Of a stretch of DNA of 64,000 nucleotides, positions 7,883 to 17,491 are shown piece after piece. The stretch is from positions 20,797 to 84,796 of the forward strand of contig CAITEP010000023.1 of the NCBI GenBank assembly GCA_903891475.1. Reading direction: 5' to 3'. The position numbers were made by a program, and so were the translations under genes. Every line of letters begins with the position of its first letter. The first letter of the stretch is position 1. The stretch is from an uncultured Mucilaginibacter sp. GTDB taxonomy: Bacteria; Bacteroidota; Bacteroidia; Sphingobacteriales; Sphingobacteriaceae. The notes below the pieces were generated by a model. The model saw nothing but the letters and a program-made list of their open reading frames with translations, was not told where the DNA came from and searched no databases.

Positions 7883-10750
7883 ATGACAGAAACTATTGAC
7901 CTGGGCGAACAAAAAGATGTTGAAGTTTATGGCGCAAGGGTACATAATTTAAAAAATATTGATGTTTCGTTTCCGCGTAATAAGCTCACTGTTATAACTG
8001 GTTTAAGCGGTAGCGGAAAGTCTTCCCTAGCTTTCGATACTATTTACGCTGAGGGGCAGCGTAGGTATATGGAAACCTTCTCGGCCTATTCACGCCAATT
8101 TATGGGTGGGATGGAACGACCGGATGTAGATAAGGTTTCGGGTTTGAGTCCGGTGATTGCCATCGAACAAAAAACAACCAGTAAAAACCCACGCTCAACC
8201 GTTGGTACCATTACCGAGATATATGATTTTATGCGTCTGCTTTTTGCCAGGGCGGGTGAGGCATACTCCTATATAAGTGGTGAAAAAATGGAGCGCATGT
8301 CGGAAGACCAAATATTGAAAACAATATTTGAGAAATTCGACGGACAACCTATCAGTATTTTAGCACCCGTAGTGAAAGCACGCAAGGGGCATTACCGCGA
8401 GCTGTTTGAGCAAATACGCAAGCAAGGCTATTTAAAGGTTTGGGTTGATGGCGAAATAATGGATGTAAGCGCCAAAATGCAGGTGGATAGGTATAAAATT
8501 CACGATATTGATATTGTGGTGGATAGATTGGCAGTATCAGAAGGTGATCATAAACGACTTTATACCTCTATCCAAACAGCCCTTAAAATAGCCAAAGGCA
8601 TAATCCGGATAGTGGATAAAGGTGGTAACCTCTTTTATTATAGCAAATATTTAATGGATCCCATTTCGGGGATATCCTATGACGAGCCACAACCTAATTC
8701 ATTTTCGTTCAACTCGCCTTATGGAGCTTGCGAAAAATGTGGCGGTTTGGGTTATATTTTTGTGGTAGATGAAGCCTCCGTAATCCCTAACCCAAAACTA
8801 AGTATACAAGCAGGTGGTTTAGCCCCATTAGGTGAATACCGTGAAACCTGGATTTTTCAGGTTTTAAAGGCATTGTCCAAAAAGTTTGAATTTTCATTAA
8901 CCGTACCTATCGAAAAATTATCAAGAGAACACCTTGATTTAATTTTGAACGGTACCGAAGAAATGGTAAGCGTTGCGGTAGAGTATAACAAATGGAACGT
9001 TCAAAATTACCAGATAAGTTTTGATGGCATTATCCGTATGTTGGAGGAGCAGCAAGAGCGCCGCAACGATGAGGGTATGGACGATATGGAAAACTATCGG
9101 GTATTAAAAACTTGTCCGGTTTGTGAAGGCGCACGATTAAAAAAAGAATCCCTCCATATAAAAGTCGACAACAAAAATATTTTTGAACTGGCGAGTATGG
9201 ACATCCGGGCCCTGCAAGAATGGTTTGACGATATTGAAACACGTTTAAGCGAGCGTCAGAATGTAATTGCCAAAGAAATATTAAAAGAGATACGTGCCCG
9301 CATTGTTTTTTTATTGGATGTGGGTTTAAGTTACCTAACGCTCGACCGTACCGCCAAAACCTTATCAGGCGGCGAGGCACAACGGATCAGGTTGGCTACC
9401 CAAATAGGCTCGCAGTTGATGAATGTGATGTACATTTTGGATGAACCGAGCATAGGCTTGCACCAACGGGATAACGAAAGATTAATCAATGCACTAAAAA
9501 ACCTGCGCGACTTAGGGAATACGGTTTTAGTAGTAGAGCATGATAAGGATATGATATTGCATGCCGACCATGTAATTGATATGGGGCCGGCAGCGGGGGT
9601 GCATGGAGGTGAAGTAGTTGCACAGGGCACTCCGCAAGAATTGATGAAAGCACATACGCTTACCACCAGCTACATAAACGGTGAACGTGAAATCGCGGTA
9701 CCCGAAAAACGCAGAGAGGGAAATGGCAAAAATTTAACGTTACATAATGCTACAGGGCATAACCTAAAAAATGTGACCATTCAATTCCCATTAGGTAAGC
9801 TGATTGGGATAACAGGTGTTTCGGGAAGTGGCAAATCGAGCTTAATTGCCGAGACTTTATACCCTATTTTAAATCATCATTTTTTTAGGGCGAAAAAAGT
9901 ACCGCTAGCCTATAAAAAAATTGAAGGTTTGGAAGATATTGACAAGGTGATTGAAATTGACCAAACCCCCATCGGTCGCACACCTCGTTCCAATCCAGCT
10001 ACTTATACAGGGGTATTCTCGGATATCAGGAATTTGTATGTGATGCTGCCCGAATCGAGAATCAGGGGATATAAACCGGGTCGATTCTCCTTCAATGTTA
10101 AAGGAGGAAGATGCGAAACTTGTCAAGGAGCAGGCTTAAAAGTAATAGAGATGAACTTTTTGCCAGATGTACAAGTACCTTGCGAAGAATGCGGAGGCAG
10201 ACGCTATAATAGGGAAACGTTAGAGGTACGTTATCGCGGAAAATCAATAAGTGATGTGTTGGATATGAGCATTGAAGATGCGACTCCGTTTTTTGAACAT
10301 ATCCCGGCTATTTACCGTAAGGTAAAAACACTGAACGATGTTGGCTTGGGTTATATTACCTTGGGGCAATCATCCACCACATTATCAGGTGGGGAAGCAC
10401 AAAGGGTAAAATTAGCAACTGAACTCTCGAAAAAAGATACCGGAAATACCTTTTACATATTGGATGAGCCTACAACTGGATTGCATTTTGAGGACATAAA
10501 CGTTTTGCTGGGTGTTTTAAACCAATTGGTTGATAAAGGCAATACCGTTTTAGTAATTGAGCATAACTTGGATGTTATTAAAGTAGTTGACCATGTGATA
10601 GACCTAGGCCCGGAAGGCGGCAGCGGTGGCGGAAAAATTTTGTTTAGCGGTACCCCCGAAGGTTTATGCAAGGTAAAGGAAAGTTTTACTGGTCAGTTTT
10701 TGAAAAAGGAAATGGATGTAAAAAAGGTGGAACACTCCTTTTCAAAATAA
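7883..10750 (+). CDS. uvrA: UvrABC excinuclease subunit A
   Basis: The damage-recognition ATPase of nucleotide excision repair, which loads UvrB onto lesions. It is 955 residues, the normal length. The first ABC module has Walker A GLSGSGKSS (about 40-48), a zinc module starting CEKCGGLGY (about 283) and CPVCEGARL (about 410), and signature LSGGEAQRIRLA near 493. The second has Walker A GVSGSGKSS (about 645), the C-terminal zinc finger CETCQGAG to CEECGGRRY (about 744-772) and LSGGEAQRVKLA near 833. All key residues are present. It is followed after 33 nt by the NAD(P)HX repair gene, and the two could be co-transcribed. Confidence 0.97.
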   Translation: MTETIDLGEQKDVEVYGARVHNLKNIDVSFPRNKLTVITGLSGSGKSSLAFDTIYAEGQRRYMETFSAYSRQFMGGMERPDVDKVSGLSPVIAIEQKTTSKNPRSTVGTITEIYDFMRLLFARAGEAYSYISGEKMERMSEDQILKTIFEKFDGQPISILAPVVKARKGHYRELFEQIRKQGYLKVWVDGEIMDVSAKMQVDRYKIHDIDIVVDRLAVSEGDHKRLYTSIQTALKIAKGIIRIVDKGGNLFYYSKYLMDPISGISYDEPQPNSFSFNSPYGACEKCGGLGYIFVVDEASVIPNPKLSIQAGGLAPLGEYRETWIFQVLKALSKKFEFSLTVPIEKLSREHLDLILNGTEEMVSVAVEYNKWNVQNYQISFDGIIRMLEEQQERRNDEGMDDMENYRVLKTCPVCEGARLKKESLHIKVDNKNIFELASMDIRALQEWFDDIETRLSERQNVIAKEILKEIRARIVFLLDVGLSYLTLDRTAKTLSGGEAQRIRLATQIGSQLMNVMYILDEPSIGLHQRDNERLINALKNLRDLGNTVLVVEHDKDMILHADHVIDMGPAAGVHGGEVVAQGTPQELMKAHTLTTSYINGEREIAVPEKRREGNGKNLTLHNATGHNLKNVTIQFPLGKLIGITGVSGSGKSSLIAETLYPILNHHFFRAKKVPLAYKKIEGLEDIDKVIEIDQTPIGRTPRSNPATYTGVFSDIRNLYVMLPESRIRGYKPGRFSFNVKGGRCETCQGAGLKVIEMNFLPDVQVPCEECGGRRYNRETLEVRYRGKSISDVLDMSIEDATPFFEHIPAIYRKVKTLNDVGLGYITLGQSSTTLSGGEAQRVKLATELSKKDTGNTFYILDEPTTGLHFEDINVLLGVLNQLVDKGNTVLVIEHNLDVIKVVDHVIDLGPEGGSGGGKILFSGTPEGLCKVKESFTGQFLKKEMDVKKVEHSFSK

Positions 10751-10783
10751 AACAAAAACAGCATAACCCAACTTTAGTATAGC

Positions 10784-12298
10784 ATGATCCCATTGTTAAC
10801 CTCCAAACAAATTCATGAAGCAGATGCTTATACCATTACGCACGAGCCTATTGCCGATATTGATTTAATGGAGCGTGCCGCCTATGCTTTTGTGAATTGT
10901 TTTATTAGCCGCTACCAGGATATGGCTGCTGCAATATCCATTTACTGCGGTACCGGGAATAATGGTGGCGATGGTTTGGCAATTGCCAGAATATTGACCC
11001 AAATAGGTTATAGCCAAATAAATGTTAAAATTGCCCGATTCTCGCATAGGGAAAGCGATAATTTTAAAATAAATTTTCAACGGCTTATAACATTGGGCAT
11101 TCCTGTTCTGGAGTTAAAGGCTGATTTTGAAAATCCAAAAGAAGAAGGCGTTTTAATTATTGATGCCTTATTAGGTTCAGGATTAAACAAACCACTTGAA
11201 GGGGCTTATAAAAAGCTGGTAAATTATATAAATGAATTAAAAAAAGCTACCATAGCGGTTGATGTGCCGACTGGTTTCTTCTGCGAGGGTGAAATACCTA
11301 GAAATGTGGAAGCCATAAAGGCCGATTTGGTTATTACTTTTCAGCAGCCTAAAATAAATTTCTTGTTGCCCGAATCGGCTCCATTTATAAGCGATTGGGT
11401 AGCGGTTGATATTGGGATTGACCAAGCTTTCTTAAAAAGCCTACATGCTGATTGTCAATTTATTGAGGAGACAGATATTATACAAATACTAAAACCCCGA
11501 CATCGATTTAGCAATAAGGGAACTTACGGGCATGCGCTCATTATTGCCGGACAACCGGAAACCATGGGGGCAGCCTTGTTATCAGCTACTGCTTGTTGCC
11601 AAACAGGTGCTGGCTTAACCACGGCATGTATTCCATCTGCAGGACTTACCGCCCTGAATACCCGCATGCCCGAAGTGATGGCAGTATTACGGACGGAAGC
11701 GCAAACCCCTGCCATTAATTGGGATGCTTATAATGCTGTTGGAATTGGCCCAGGTTTAGGTAAAGGTGCTGAAAGTTTGGCCTTATTAAAAGATGCCCTG
11801 ACTAATTTTAAAAAGCCAATGGTGATAGATGCCGATGCCTTGAACCTGTTAGCCGAAAATGAAAAACTTTGGGCTCAAATACCTGCAAATAGCATCATTA
11901 CCCCGCATATGAAAGAGTTCGATCGTTTGTTTGGACTGCATAGCAACTGGTGGCAACGTATTCAAACCGGGTTAAAAATGGCAGTGGCACATAAAATCAC
12001 CATCCTGCTAAAAAATGATTATACCATCATCATCAGCCCAAATGGTAAAGTATTTTTTAATTCGACCGGAAACCCGGCCATGGCGATTGGTGGCATGGGC
12101 GATGTGCTAACAGGAATAATAACCTCACTCTTAGCGCAAGGTTATCCATCAGAAGAGGCAGCTATTTTAGCCGCTTATATTCATGGAAAAGCAGGAGATG
12201 ATTTGACAGCCGGAGGTTTATATGTTACCCTACCTTCAAAAGTAAGTGATTATGTCCCCCGAATAATGAAACTACTACTAAACAAAAAACGGCCGTAA
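10784..12298 (+). CDS. nnr: bifunctional NAD(P)H-hydrate epimerase / ADP-dependent dehydratase
   Basis: Repairs hydrated NADH and NADPH (NADHX/NADPHX). The 504-residue fusion has an N-terminal YjeF_N epimerase domain (about 1-215; YCGTGNNGGDGLAIAR, LLGSGLNKPLEG, VDVPTGFF). The C-terminal ribokinase-like dehydratase domain (about 235-500) has GTYGHALIIAG, GIGPGLGKG, MVIDADALNLL and the catalytic GGMGDVLTGII. It is the usual fused architecture. It lies 33 nt after uvrA on the same strand. A hairpin overlapping its stop codon probably terminates transcription. Confidence 0.94.
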   Translation: MIPLLTSKQIHEADAYTITHEPIADIDLMERAAYAFVNCFISRYQDMAAAISIYCGTGNNGGDGLAIARILTQIGYSQINVKIARFSHRESDNFKINFQRLITLGIPVLELKADFENPKEEGVLIIDALLGSGLNKPLEGAYKKLVNYINELKKATIAVDVPTGFFCEGEIPRNVEAIKADLVITFQQPKINFLLPESAPFISDWVAVDIGIDQAFLKSLHADCQFIEETDIIQILKPRHRFSNKGTYGHALIIAGQPETMGAALLSATACCQTGAGLTTACIPSAGLTALNTRMPEVMAVLRTEAQTPAINWDAYNAVGIGPGLGKGAESLALLKDALTNFKKPMVIDADALNLLAENEKLWAQIPANSIITPHMKEFDRLFGLHSNWWQRIQTGLKMAVAHKITILLKNDYTIIISPNGKVFFNSTGNPAMAIGGMGDVLTGIITSLLAQGYPSEEAAILAAYIHGKAGDDLTAGGLYVTLPSKVSDYVPRIMKLLLNKKRP

Positions 12299-12317
12299 GT
12301 ATTATACAACCGTTTTT
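12285..12317 (+). terminator. terminator overlapping the nnr stop codon
   Basis: An 8-bp stem AAAAACGG / CCGTTTTT with a 17-nt loop that contains the nnr TAA stop; the T-run forms the 3' arm. Confidence 0.6.
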
Positions 12318-12684
12318 AAATTCAAACTAACTATAAACTGATCTCAAATAAAGAACTAATACTCAAACTTTGACTCAAAAAAACTTAAGGGGTTTAGTTT
12401 TTTAAAAGAACTTATTTTTATTCTCAACATTTAGACGTAAAATAACAACAATTAGTTACAAAATTTATTCATCAAACTTGTAAAAATATTGTTCTTTTTT
12501 TTGTTAAAGTTATAGCTTATGGCTTCGCAAAAAAACAGTAGAAATACGTAATTTTAAAATAAGTAATTCTACTATTTAGATAGGGTGGAAAAGCAGCTTA
12601 AAAGAGCTACCCATAATCGTATAATTTAAACCTTAAACACCTTTATGAGTGCCGGTAAAAGGGGTTAATTGGTATACAGGGCTG
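12318..12684. other. AT-rich intergenic region between nnr and the anti-sigma gene
   Basis: About 370 nt between two convergent genes. It is AT-rich, with no convincing coding frame, tRNA or terminator on the minus strand. A weak imperfect hairpin around GGGTGG...CTACCC (about 12583-12613) is the only structure I noticed. Confidence 0.5.
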
Positions 12685-13518
12685 TTAAAACTTACCAATC
12701 ACCATCATCTGATCCATAGTTGGTACAACACTTCCACCTTGAGGTTCTAAAGTTACAGCAAATGCTTCAGCAAGCTCAACAGATTTCATCTCCTTCATGT
12801 CGGAAGTGCTATCCGCAGTTTTATTAAACACTCCTAGGCTAATCGGTTTACCTTTTACCAAGGCCCATAATTGGTATTGGTGGTTTTTGTCATTTACTGG
12901 CATTTGTACCGATTTTAAATCAATCCAAACCTTTCTTTTTAAAGGGCTCCAGGCTATGGTTAACTTAGCATTAGGTACTTTAGGAGTACCTTGCAAGTTC
13001 AGGAATCTAAAGGATGCATCTTGAAAAACTTCCAGCTCACCATTTTTAAAACTTACAGTTTTGGCAAATTGTTGTTTTTCTGATTGTAGGGATGCTATTT
13101 GCGCATTAGTTTGTTGTAGCTTGCTATTTAAGCTAATTAATAAGTAAATGCTTAGTAGCAATAAAGCCAAACAAGCGGCAAAAGCGAATTTGTAAAAATT
13201 ATATTGTTTAAGATTTACTACTTTTTTATTGCTCGACTCGTTTATGCTTGAATTATCGGATAATTCGTGATCTAAACTACCTAAAATTCTATCACGCATA
13301 TAAGTGGGCGGCTCAACGGCTGTTTTTTCCGCATAGGATGCCAAAGCATCTTCAATCGCATTTAATTCAACCTTTAATTCGGGATATTTAACCAACATAT
13401 TTTCAACCTCCGCTCTCTCCTCATGATTCAAATCACCAAGAACGTAAAGTTCCAATATGCCAGACTCAATATATGCCTTAATGTCTTCCACTTTAATTAA
13501 AATATTTTCTGAGTTCAA
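12685..13518 (-). CDS. anti-sigma factor (RskA-like C-terminal domain)
   Basis: A 277-residue membrane protein expected to hold the adjacent ECF sigma factor inactive. It has a cytoplasmic N-terminal helical region (about 1-95), one transmembrane helix (about 110-130, FAACLALLLLSIYLLI), a short coiled coil (LQQTNAQIASLQSEKQQF), and a periplasmic RskA-type domain (about 160-277) with the VWIDLKSVQMP and HQYQLWALVKGKPISLGVF blocks. The N-terminus lacks the HxxxCxxC zinc motif of ZAS anti-sigma factors. It overlaps the sigma gene by 26 nt, which implies translational coupling. Confidence 0.87.
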   Translation of the reverse strand: MNSENILIKVEDIKAYIESGILELYVLGDLNHEERAEVENMLVKYPELKVELNAIEDALASYAEKTAVEPPTYMRDRILGSLDHELSDNSSINESSNKKVVNLKQYNFYKFAFAACLALLLLSIYLLISLNSKLQQTNAQIASLQSEKQQFAKTVSFKNGELEVFQDASFRFLNLQGTPKVPNAKLTIAWSPLKRKVWIDLKSVQMPVNDKNHQYQLWALVKGKPISLGVFNKTADSTSDMKEMKSVELAEAFAVTLEPQGGSVVPTMDQMMVIGKF

Positions 13519-14044
13519 TAATAGCCAATCTTAACCTTGTTTTTATAGTGCCTAAAGGAATTCCCAATTCATCCGAAGCCTCCACATGCGTATAACCCTT
13601 AAAATAAATAAGGTCGAGTATCTGTTTTTGCTCAGGCCTTAACTTTTCGGTCAACTCCCTAACACCCATCAATTCAGGCTTATAAACGGAACTATTTTGC
13701 TCATCAATAATAGTTACGTTATTTTCAATGTCTTGGTTTTTATTATTGTTTTTAAAATCCTTTGAACGGGTTTTATCGATAGAAAGGTTGCGGGCAATGT
13801 TTACCATCCAAGTAAATAAGCGTCCCTTTTCGGCATCATATCCTGAAAATGAATGCCAAATTTTAACAAAGGTTTCCTGCAAAACATCCTCTGCCAAGGT
13901 AGTGTCGGTAATGATTCTCGAAATTACACCAAAAAGGGAGTCACTATACATATCGTATAATGCTTCCATAGCAATTTTGTCCTTGTTCTTTAGAGCTAGG
14001 ATTAATTCATCTTCGGTTAACGTTATCTTTCGTTTTTTGATCAA
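13493..14044 (-). CDS. ECF RNA polymerase sigma factor (sigma-70 family)
   Basis: A 183-residue alternative sigma factor. Region 2 (about 25-95) includes DVLQETFVKIWHSF and FTWMVNIARNLSIDKTRS. Region 4 (about 130-180) has the DNA-binding helix-turn-helix THVEASDELGIPLGTIKTRL. The start is a TTG at 14044: no ATG lies in frame upstream, and region 2 would be cut by any later ATG. The start is 8 nt after the lipA stop and the 3' end overlaps the anti-sigma gene, so the order is lipA-sigma-anti-sigma. The pair probably forms an envelope-responsive switch; its regulon cannot be seen. Confidence 0.92.
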   Translation of the reverse strand: MIKKRKITLTEDELILALKNKDKIAMEALYDMYSDSLFGVISRIITDTTLAEDVLQETFVKIWHSFSGYDAEKGRLFTWMVNIARNLSIDKTRSKDFKNNNKNQDIENNVTIIDEQNSSVYKPELMGVRELTEKLRPEQKQILDLIYFKGYTHVEASDELGIPLGTIKTRLRLAIIELRKYFN

Positions 14045-14052
14045 ATGATGGA

Positions 14053-14931
14053 TTATATTTCGAAAAGGTGTTTTTCCGCATGATAAGAAGAACGAACCAG
14101 AGGACCGCTCTCCACATATTTAAAACCCATTTCTAAACCAATTGTTTTGTATTTGGCAAACTGGTCGGGGTGTATCCAATCAACAACAGGATGGTGGTTT
14201 TTTGTAGGTTGTAAATACTGACCTAATGTTAAAATATGTGTACCTACTTGCAACAAATCATTCATCGCCTCTAAAACATCTTCTTCTGTTTCACCCAATC
14301 CAAGCATGATGCCCGATTTTGTGCGTAAGCCAGCTTTTGAAACATGTTGTAAACATTCCAAACTACGGTCGTATTTTGCCTGTATACGTACTTCTTTGGT
14401 CAAGCGCCTTACAGTTTCAAGGTTATGAGAAACTACCTCAGGTCGGGTTTCTAAAACACGTTCCAGATTTTCCCAAATACCCCTAAAATCTGGCAATAAG
14501 GTTTCAAGCGTTGTATTCGGGCTTTCTTTTCTAATGGCATTAATGGTTTCGGCCCAGATAATGGAACCGCCGTCTTTTAAATCATCACGATCAACCGAAG
14601 TAATTACACAATGCTTTACACGCATTAACTTTACCGAATTGGCTACACGGTTTGGTTCATCCAAATCAACAGCCAATGGCTTTCCGGTTGCTACCGCGCA
14701 AAAAGAACATGAACGGGTACAAATATTACCTAAAATCATGAAAGTTGCTGTACCGGCTCCCCAGCATTCGCCCATGTTGGGGCAATTGCCACTTTCGCAA
14801 ATGGTATGTAATTTGTGGGTATCAACCAAACCACGTACTTCGGCGTACTCTTTACCAACCGGTAATTTAACCCTTAGCCAATCGGGCTTGCGTTGTATTT
14901 GATTTGCTTGTACAACAGGAAGTTCAATCAT
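14053..14931 (-). CDS. lipA: lipoyl synthase
   Basis: A radical-SAM enzyme that inserts two sulfurs into protein-bound octanoate to make lipoamide for 2-oxoacid dehydrogenases. At 292 residues it is of typical length. The auxiliary cluster motif [13 protein letters not shown] (about 43-55) and the radical-SAM motif CTRSCSFC (about 72-79) are both intact, and the terminal RSSYHAE motif supplies the serine ligand of the auxiliary cluster. It lies 8 nt upstream of the sigma gene on the same strand. Its -7 box ends 5 nt before the ATG, suggesting a leaderless message. Confidence 0.97.
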   Translation of the reverse strand: MIELPVVQANQIQRKPDWLRVKLPVGKEYAEVRGLVDTHKLHTICESGNCPNMGECWGAGTATFMILGNICTRSCSFCAVATGKPLAVDLDEPNRVANSVKLMRVKHCVITSVDRDDLKDGGSIIWAETINAIRKESPNTTLETLLPDFRGIWENLERVLETRPEVVSHNLETVRRLTKEVRIQAKYDRSLECLQHVSKAGLRTKSGIMLGLGETEEDVLEAMNDLLQVGTHILTLGQYLQPTKNHHPVVDWIHPDQFAKYKTIGLEMGFKYVESGPLVRSSYHAEKHLFEI

Positions 14932-14936
14932 ACCAA

Positions 14937-14944
14937 CAAAAATA
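14937..14944 (-). promoter_or_regulatory. -7 box 5 nt before the lipA ATG
   Basis: TATTTTTG on the minus strand, followed by five bases and then the lipA ATG at 14931. It matches TAnnTTTG and would place the transcription start at or beside the start codon. No clear -33 TTG was found. Confidence 0.4.
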
Positions 14945-15015
14945 AATAAAAACTATCTAACACCATACGTAACACCCAATAAGTTGTATTTAAATTGTCA
15001 TAAATTGGTAATTGC

Positions 15016-16236
15016 TCACATTTTCATGTTAGCCATAGCGTTGCCATGCTTAAATATAAACTCGCTGTTTAGCAAATAGACCCCTCCTGAAACTACAACT
15101 TCGCCTTTGGCAATCCCGCCAAGCACTTCGGTATAAAGGTTATTGGTAACACCTAAAGTAACCATCCTTGGCGAAAAACTGCCATTGGGGTTTTTTACCC
15201 AAACCATGCTTCCATTACCATCAAGCAATACCGAACCTACAGGCAAGGCCAACTTTCTTTGCTCATGGCTTGCCGTGCTAACATAAGCTTGCATGCCAGG
15301 TTTAATAGTGCCGTGTAGGTTAGATATTCTTACCCTTACCAAATTTATTTTGGTTCCTTCTGCCAATTCCGGGTTTATCAGTTCAACTATACCCTCAAGC
15401 TCCAGGTTGTTTAGGTCGCTAATAATTACCTTTACTTTGTCGTTTGGTGTAAATGGGTTCGCCTCATTGCTGTATAGTTGCGCTTGTACCCATAAGTTTC
15501 CGAGTTCCTGAGTTTTTAATATGGTAGTGCCTTCGGCAACATAATCACCCTCGTGTATATAAATATCGCTCACATTACCACTTACGGTGCTATATGTGGT
15601 AACCAACGGCGAAGCATTTTCCGATTTATTCAAATTGTTGATTTGCGCTTGACTTAATCCCCAAAGCTTCAACTTGTTTTGTGCGGCCTCCATTAGTTTG
15701 GTATAATCAATTGTTGCATTGGGTAAATGCTTTAGTTGTTGTTTTGCCAAAAGATATTCCTTTTCGGTCTCCTGCAAATCTTCACTGTAAATGGTGTAAA
15801 CTGGCTGACCTATGTGTATAATTTCCCCTTGTACCCTTACAAAAAGTTGTTGCACCCTACCTGCAAGGCGCGAATTAAGGCTTTGGCTGTTTCTTTCATC
15901 CACCGTTACTGTAGCCGCCCATTGTTTTTGATTACTTATTTCGGCCTCTTTAACCGTATCAGTTTTTATTTGCGCCAATTGTAACTGCAAGGGTGTAAGC
16001 CTAATTTCGTTATCAGCATAATTGTTTTTTGATACTTCAACTTTTACAAGCTTCATGCCACATATGGGGCAATCTCCCGGCAGTTCCTTATGGATTTGAT
16101 TGTGCATGGTGCAGGTATAATATGCCCTGCTTTCTGCATTTGTTACTTGTTTAGGCTTTTGTTTGCAAGCAATAAAACCTATCATCATAAAGCCTAATAA
16201 AAATACAAGTAGTAAAGCTGATTTATTGTTTTTCAT
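15016..16236 (-). CDS. RND efflux periplasmic adaptor with heavy-metal-binding domain (CusB-like, second copy)
   Basis: A 406-residue lipoprotein adaptor: signal with lipobox FIAC near residue 24, then a heavy-metal-binding domain (YTCTMHNQIHKELPG plus CPICGMKLV, about 40-68). The CusB barrel-sandwich and hairpin follow (RVQQLFVRVQGEIIHIGQPV; LWVQAQLYSNEA) with a membrane-proximal domain at the C-terminus (EVLGGIAKGEVVVSGGVYLL). It overlaps the upstream adaptor gene by 14 nt and is last in the efflux operon. The substrate is probably Cu(I)/Ag(I), inferred from the HMBD and a CusA-type pump. Having two adaptors side by side is notable. Confidence 0.88.
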   Translation of the reverse strand: MKNNKSALLLVFLLGFMMIGFIACKQKPKQVTNAESRAYYTCTMHNQIHKELPGDCPICGMKLVKVEVSKNNYADNEIRLTPLQLQLAQIKTDTVKEAEISNQKQWAATVTVDERNSQSLNSRLAGRVQQLFVRVQGEIIHIGQPVYTIYSEDLQETEKEYLLAKQQLKHLPNATIDYTKLMEAAQNKLKLWGLSQAQINNLNKSENASPLVTTYSTVSGNVSDIYIHEGDYVAEGTTILKTQELGNLWVQAQLYSNEANPFTPNDKVKVIISDLNNLELEGIVELINPELAEGTKINLVRVRISNLHGTIKPGMQAYVSTASHEQRKLALPVGSVLLDGNGSMVWVKNPNGSFSPRMVTLGVTNNLYTEVLGGIAKGEVVVSGGVYLLNSEFIFKHGNAMANMKM

Positions 16237-17491
16237 GACTGTTTATTTTTATAAAACTTTCGCTATCAGTTAAATATTGGGCATTGGCAGCTAAACTATC
16301 AGACTTTGTAATTCCGCGTTTTATTTGGATTTCGTTGCCGCTACTAATTCCTGTAAATACTTCATGTGTTTGGAAGATGGTTCCATTTTTTAGGTATACC
16401 AAATTATGCTTGCCTAAATTTATAACTGCCTGTTTAGGTAACCATAAACCCCTTATTTTTCCTGATGAAATATTGGCATTGATTATACTGTTCACCTTTA
16501 AGCTATGGTCGGCATGGTTGAGGTAGACCCTAACGGTTAGGTTTTTATCATCCGGACGATAAACAGGTTCAATAAAATTTACCTTGCCCAATATGGTTTT
16601 TTCAGGATTATCCTGCAGTGTGATTTTTACCGGTTGATTAAGATGCCTAGACGTTGCCGAATTTTTATCCACTTTTAAAATAGCCCATAATTTATGCGGA
16701 TAGGTAACATTAAATAAGGTTTGTCCTTTTTCAATGTACATGCCCTCTTTAATCAGGAGTGGTAATTCTGTCTCATATCCTCTATTCTGATTGTCGTTTT
16801 TGGTACCATCCATTTGTGTATGTTGTACATCGTGTATATGCCCGCTATAAGGGCTATAAATTGGCAATTTGTATAAGGCCTTGCCCAATTTTATAATCCC
16901 TTCAATTTGAGGTTCGCTTAGGCCTAGCAACAGCAATTTTTTTTTAGCTGAATTGATAAGTTCGGCTTCGTTGGCTGAGTTTTTAGTGAGGTAGATTAAA
17001 TCTTGCTGGGCCGAAACCATATCGGCACTGTAAACCTCCATCAAGAGCTGCCCCTTTTCAATCTCTTGCAATGCCGATTTAACATACAATCGTTCAATCC
17101 TGCCGGAAAACCGTGCCGAAATATTGTTGAAGGCTGTGGCGTCAAAATCAATATAACCAGTAGCGCTTATACTATCTGCTATTTCCTTTTCAACCGGAGT
17201 AATAACCGAAACGGAGGATATGACATTTGAGCTAACAGCTTTTAAAACATCATTCAAACCAATGGCGGTTATCTGACCATTTTGCCCTGCCTTTTTAATT
17301 AAACGCATATTGCAAATTGGGCAATTACCGGGCTGGTATTCAATTACCTGCGGATGCATTGAACAGGTGTAAGCAATGGTATCCGCCTGTTTAGCTGTTG
17401 CTATTTTGGTCGATTTACCGCCGCATGCTGCTAATACCAGCATGGCCAACAATGGAGCCAACAACAAATAATCAGTTAGTTTCTTTTTCAT
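16223..17491 (-). CDS. RND efflux periplasmic adaptor with heavy-metal-binding domain (CusB-like, first copy)
   Basis: About 422 residues from the ATG at 17491; an in-frame ATG at 17497 would add two residues. The lipobox LAAC gives a lipoprotein near residue 23. A heavy-metal-binding domain follows (YTCSMHPQVIEYQPGNCPIC, about 42-65). The adaptor core has IERLYVKSALQEIEKGQLLM, the hairpin (about 155-215), YSPYSGHIHDVQ, KLWAILKVDKNS and a C-terminal SGNEIQIKRGI stretch. It is distinct from, not a copy of, the downstream adaptor. It overlaps the TolC gene upstream by about 20 nt and the second adaptor by 14 nt, so the three are translationally coupled. Confidence 0.88.
   Translation of the reverse strand: MKKKLTDYLLLAPLLAMLVLAACGGKSTKIATAKQADTIAYTCSMHPQVIEYQPGNCPICNMRLIKKAGQNGQITAIGLNDVLKAVSSNVISSVSVITPVEKEIADSISATGYIDFDATAFNNISARFSGRIERLYVKSALQEIEKGQLLMEVYSADMVSAQQDLIYLTKNSANEAELINSAKKKLLLLGLSEPQIEGIIKLGKALYKLPIYSPYSGHIHDVQHTQMDGTKNDNQNRGYETELPLLIKEGMYIEKGQTLFNVTYPHKLWAILKVDKNSATSRHLNQPVKITLQDNPEKTILGKVNFIEPVYRPDDKNLTVRVYLNHADHSLKVNSIINANISSGKIRGLWLPKQAVINLGKHNLVYLKNGTIFQTHEVFTGISSGNEIQIKRGITKSDSLAANAQYLTDSESFIKINSHEKQ

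Noticed and set aside
9030..9666. Long minus-strand frames inside uvrA
   Set aside because: Antisense shadows of a highly conserved gene, with no start context or recognisable domain.
12583..12613. Hairpin GGGTGG...CTACCC in the nnr/anti-sigma gap
   Set aside because: Only 4 outer pairs with a large asymmetric bulge; no T-tract and no position suggesting regulation.
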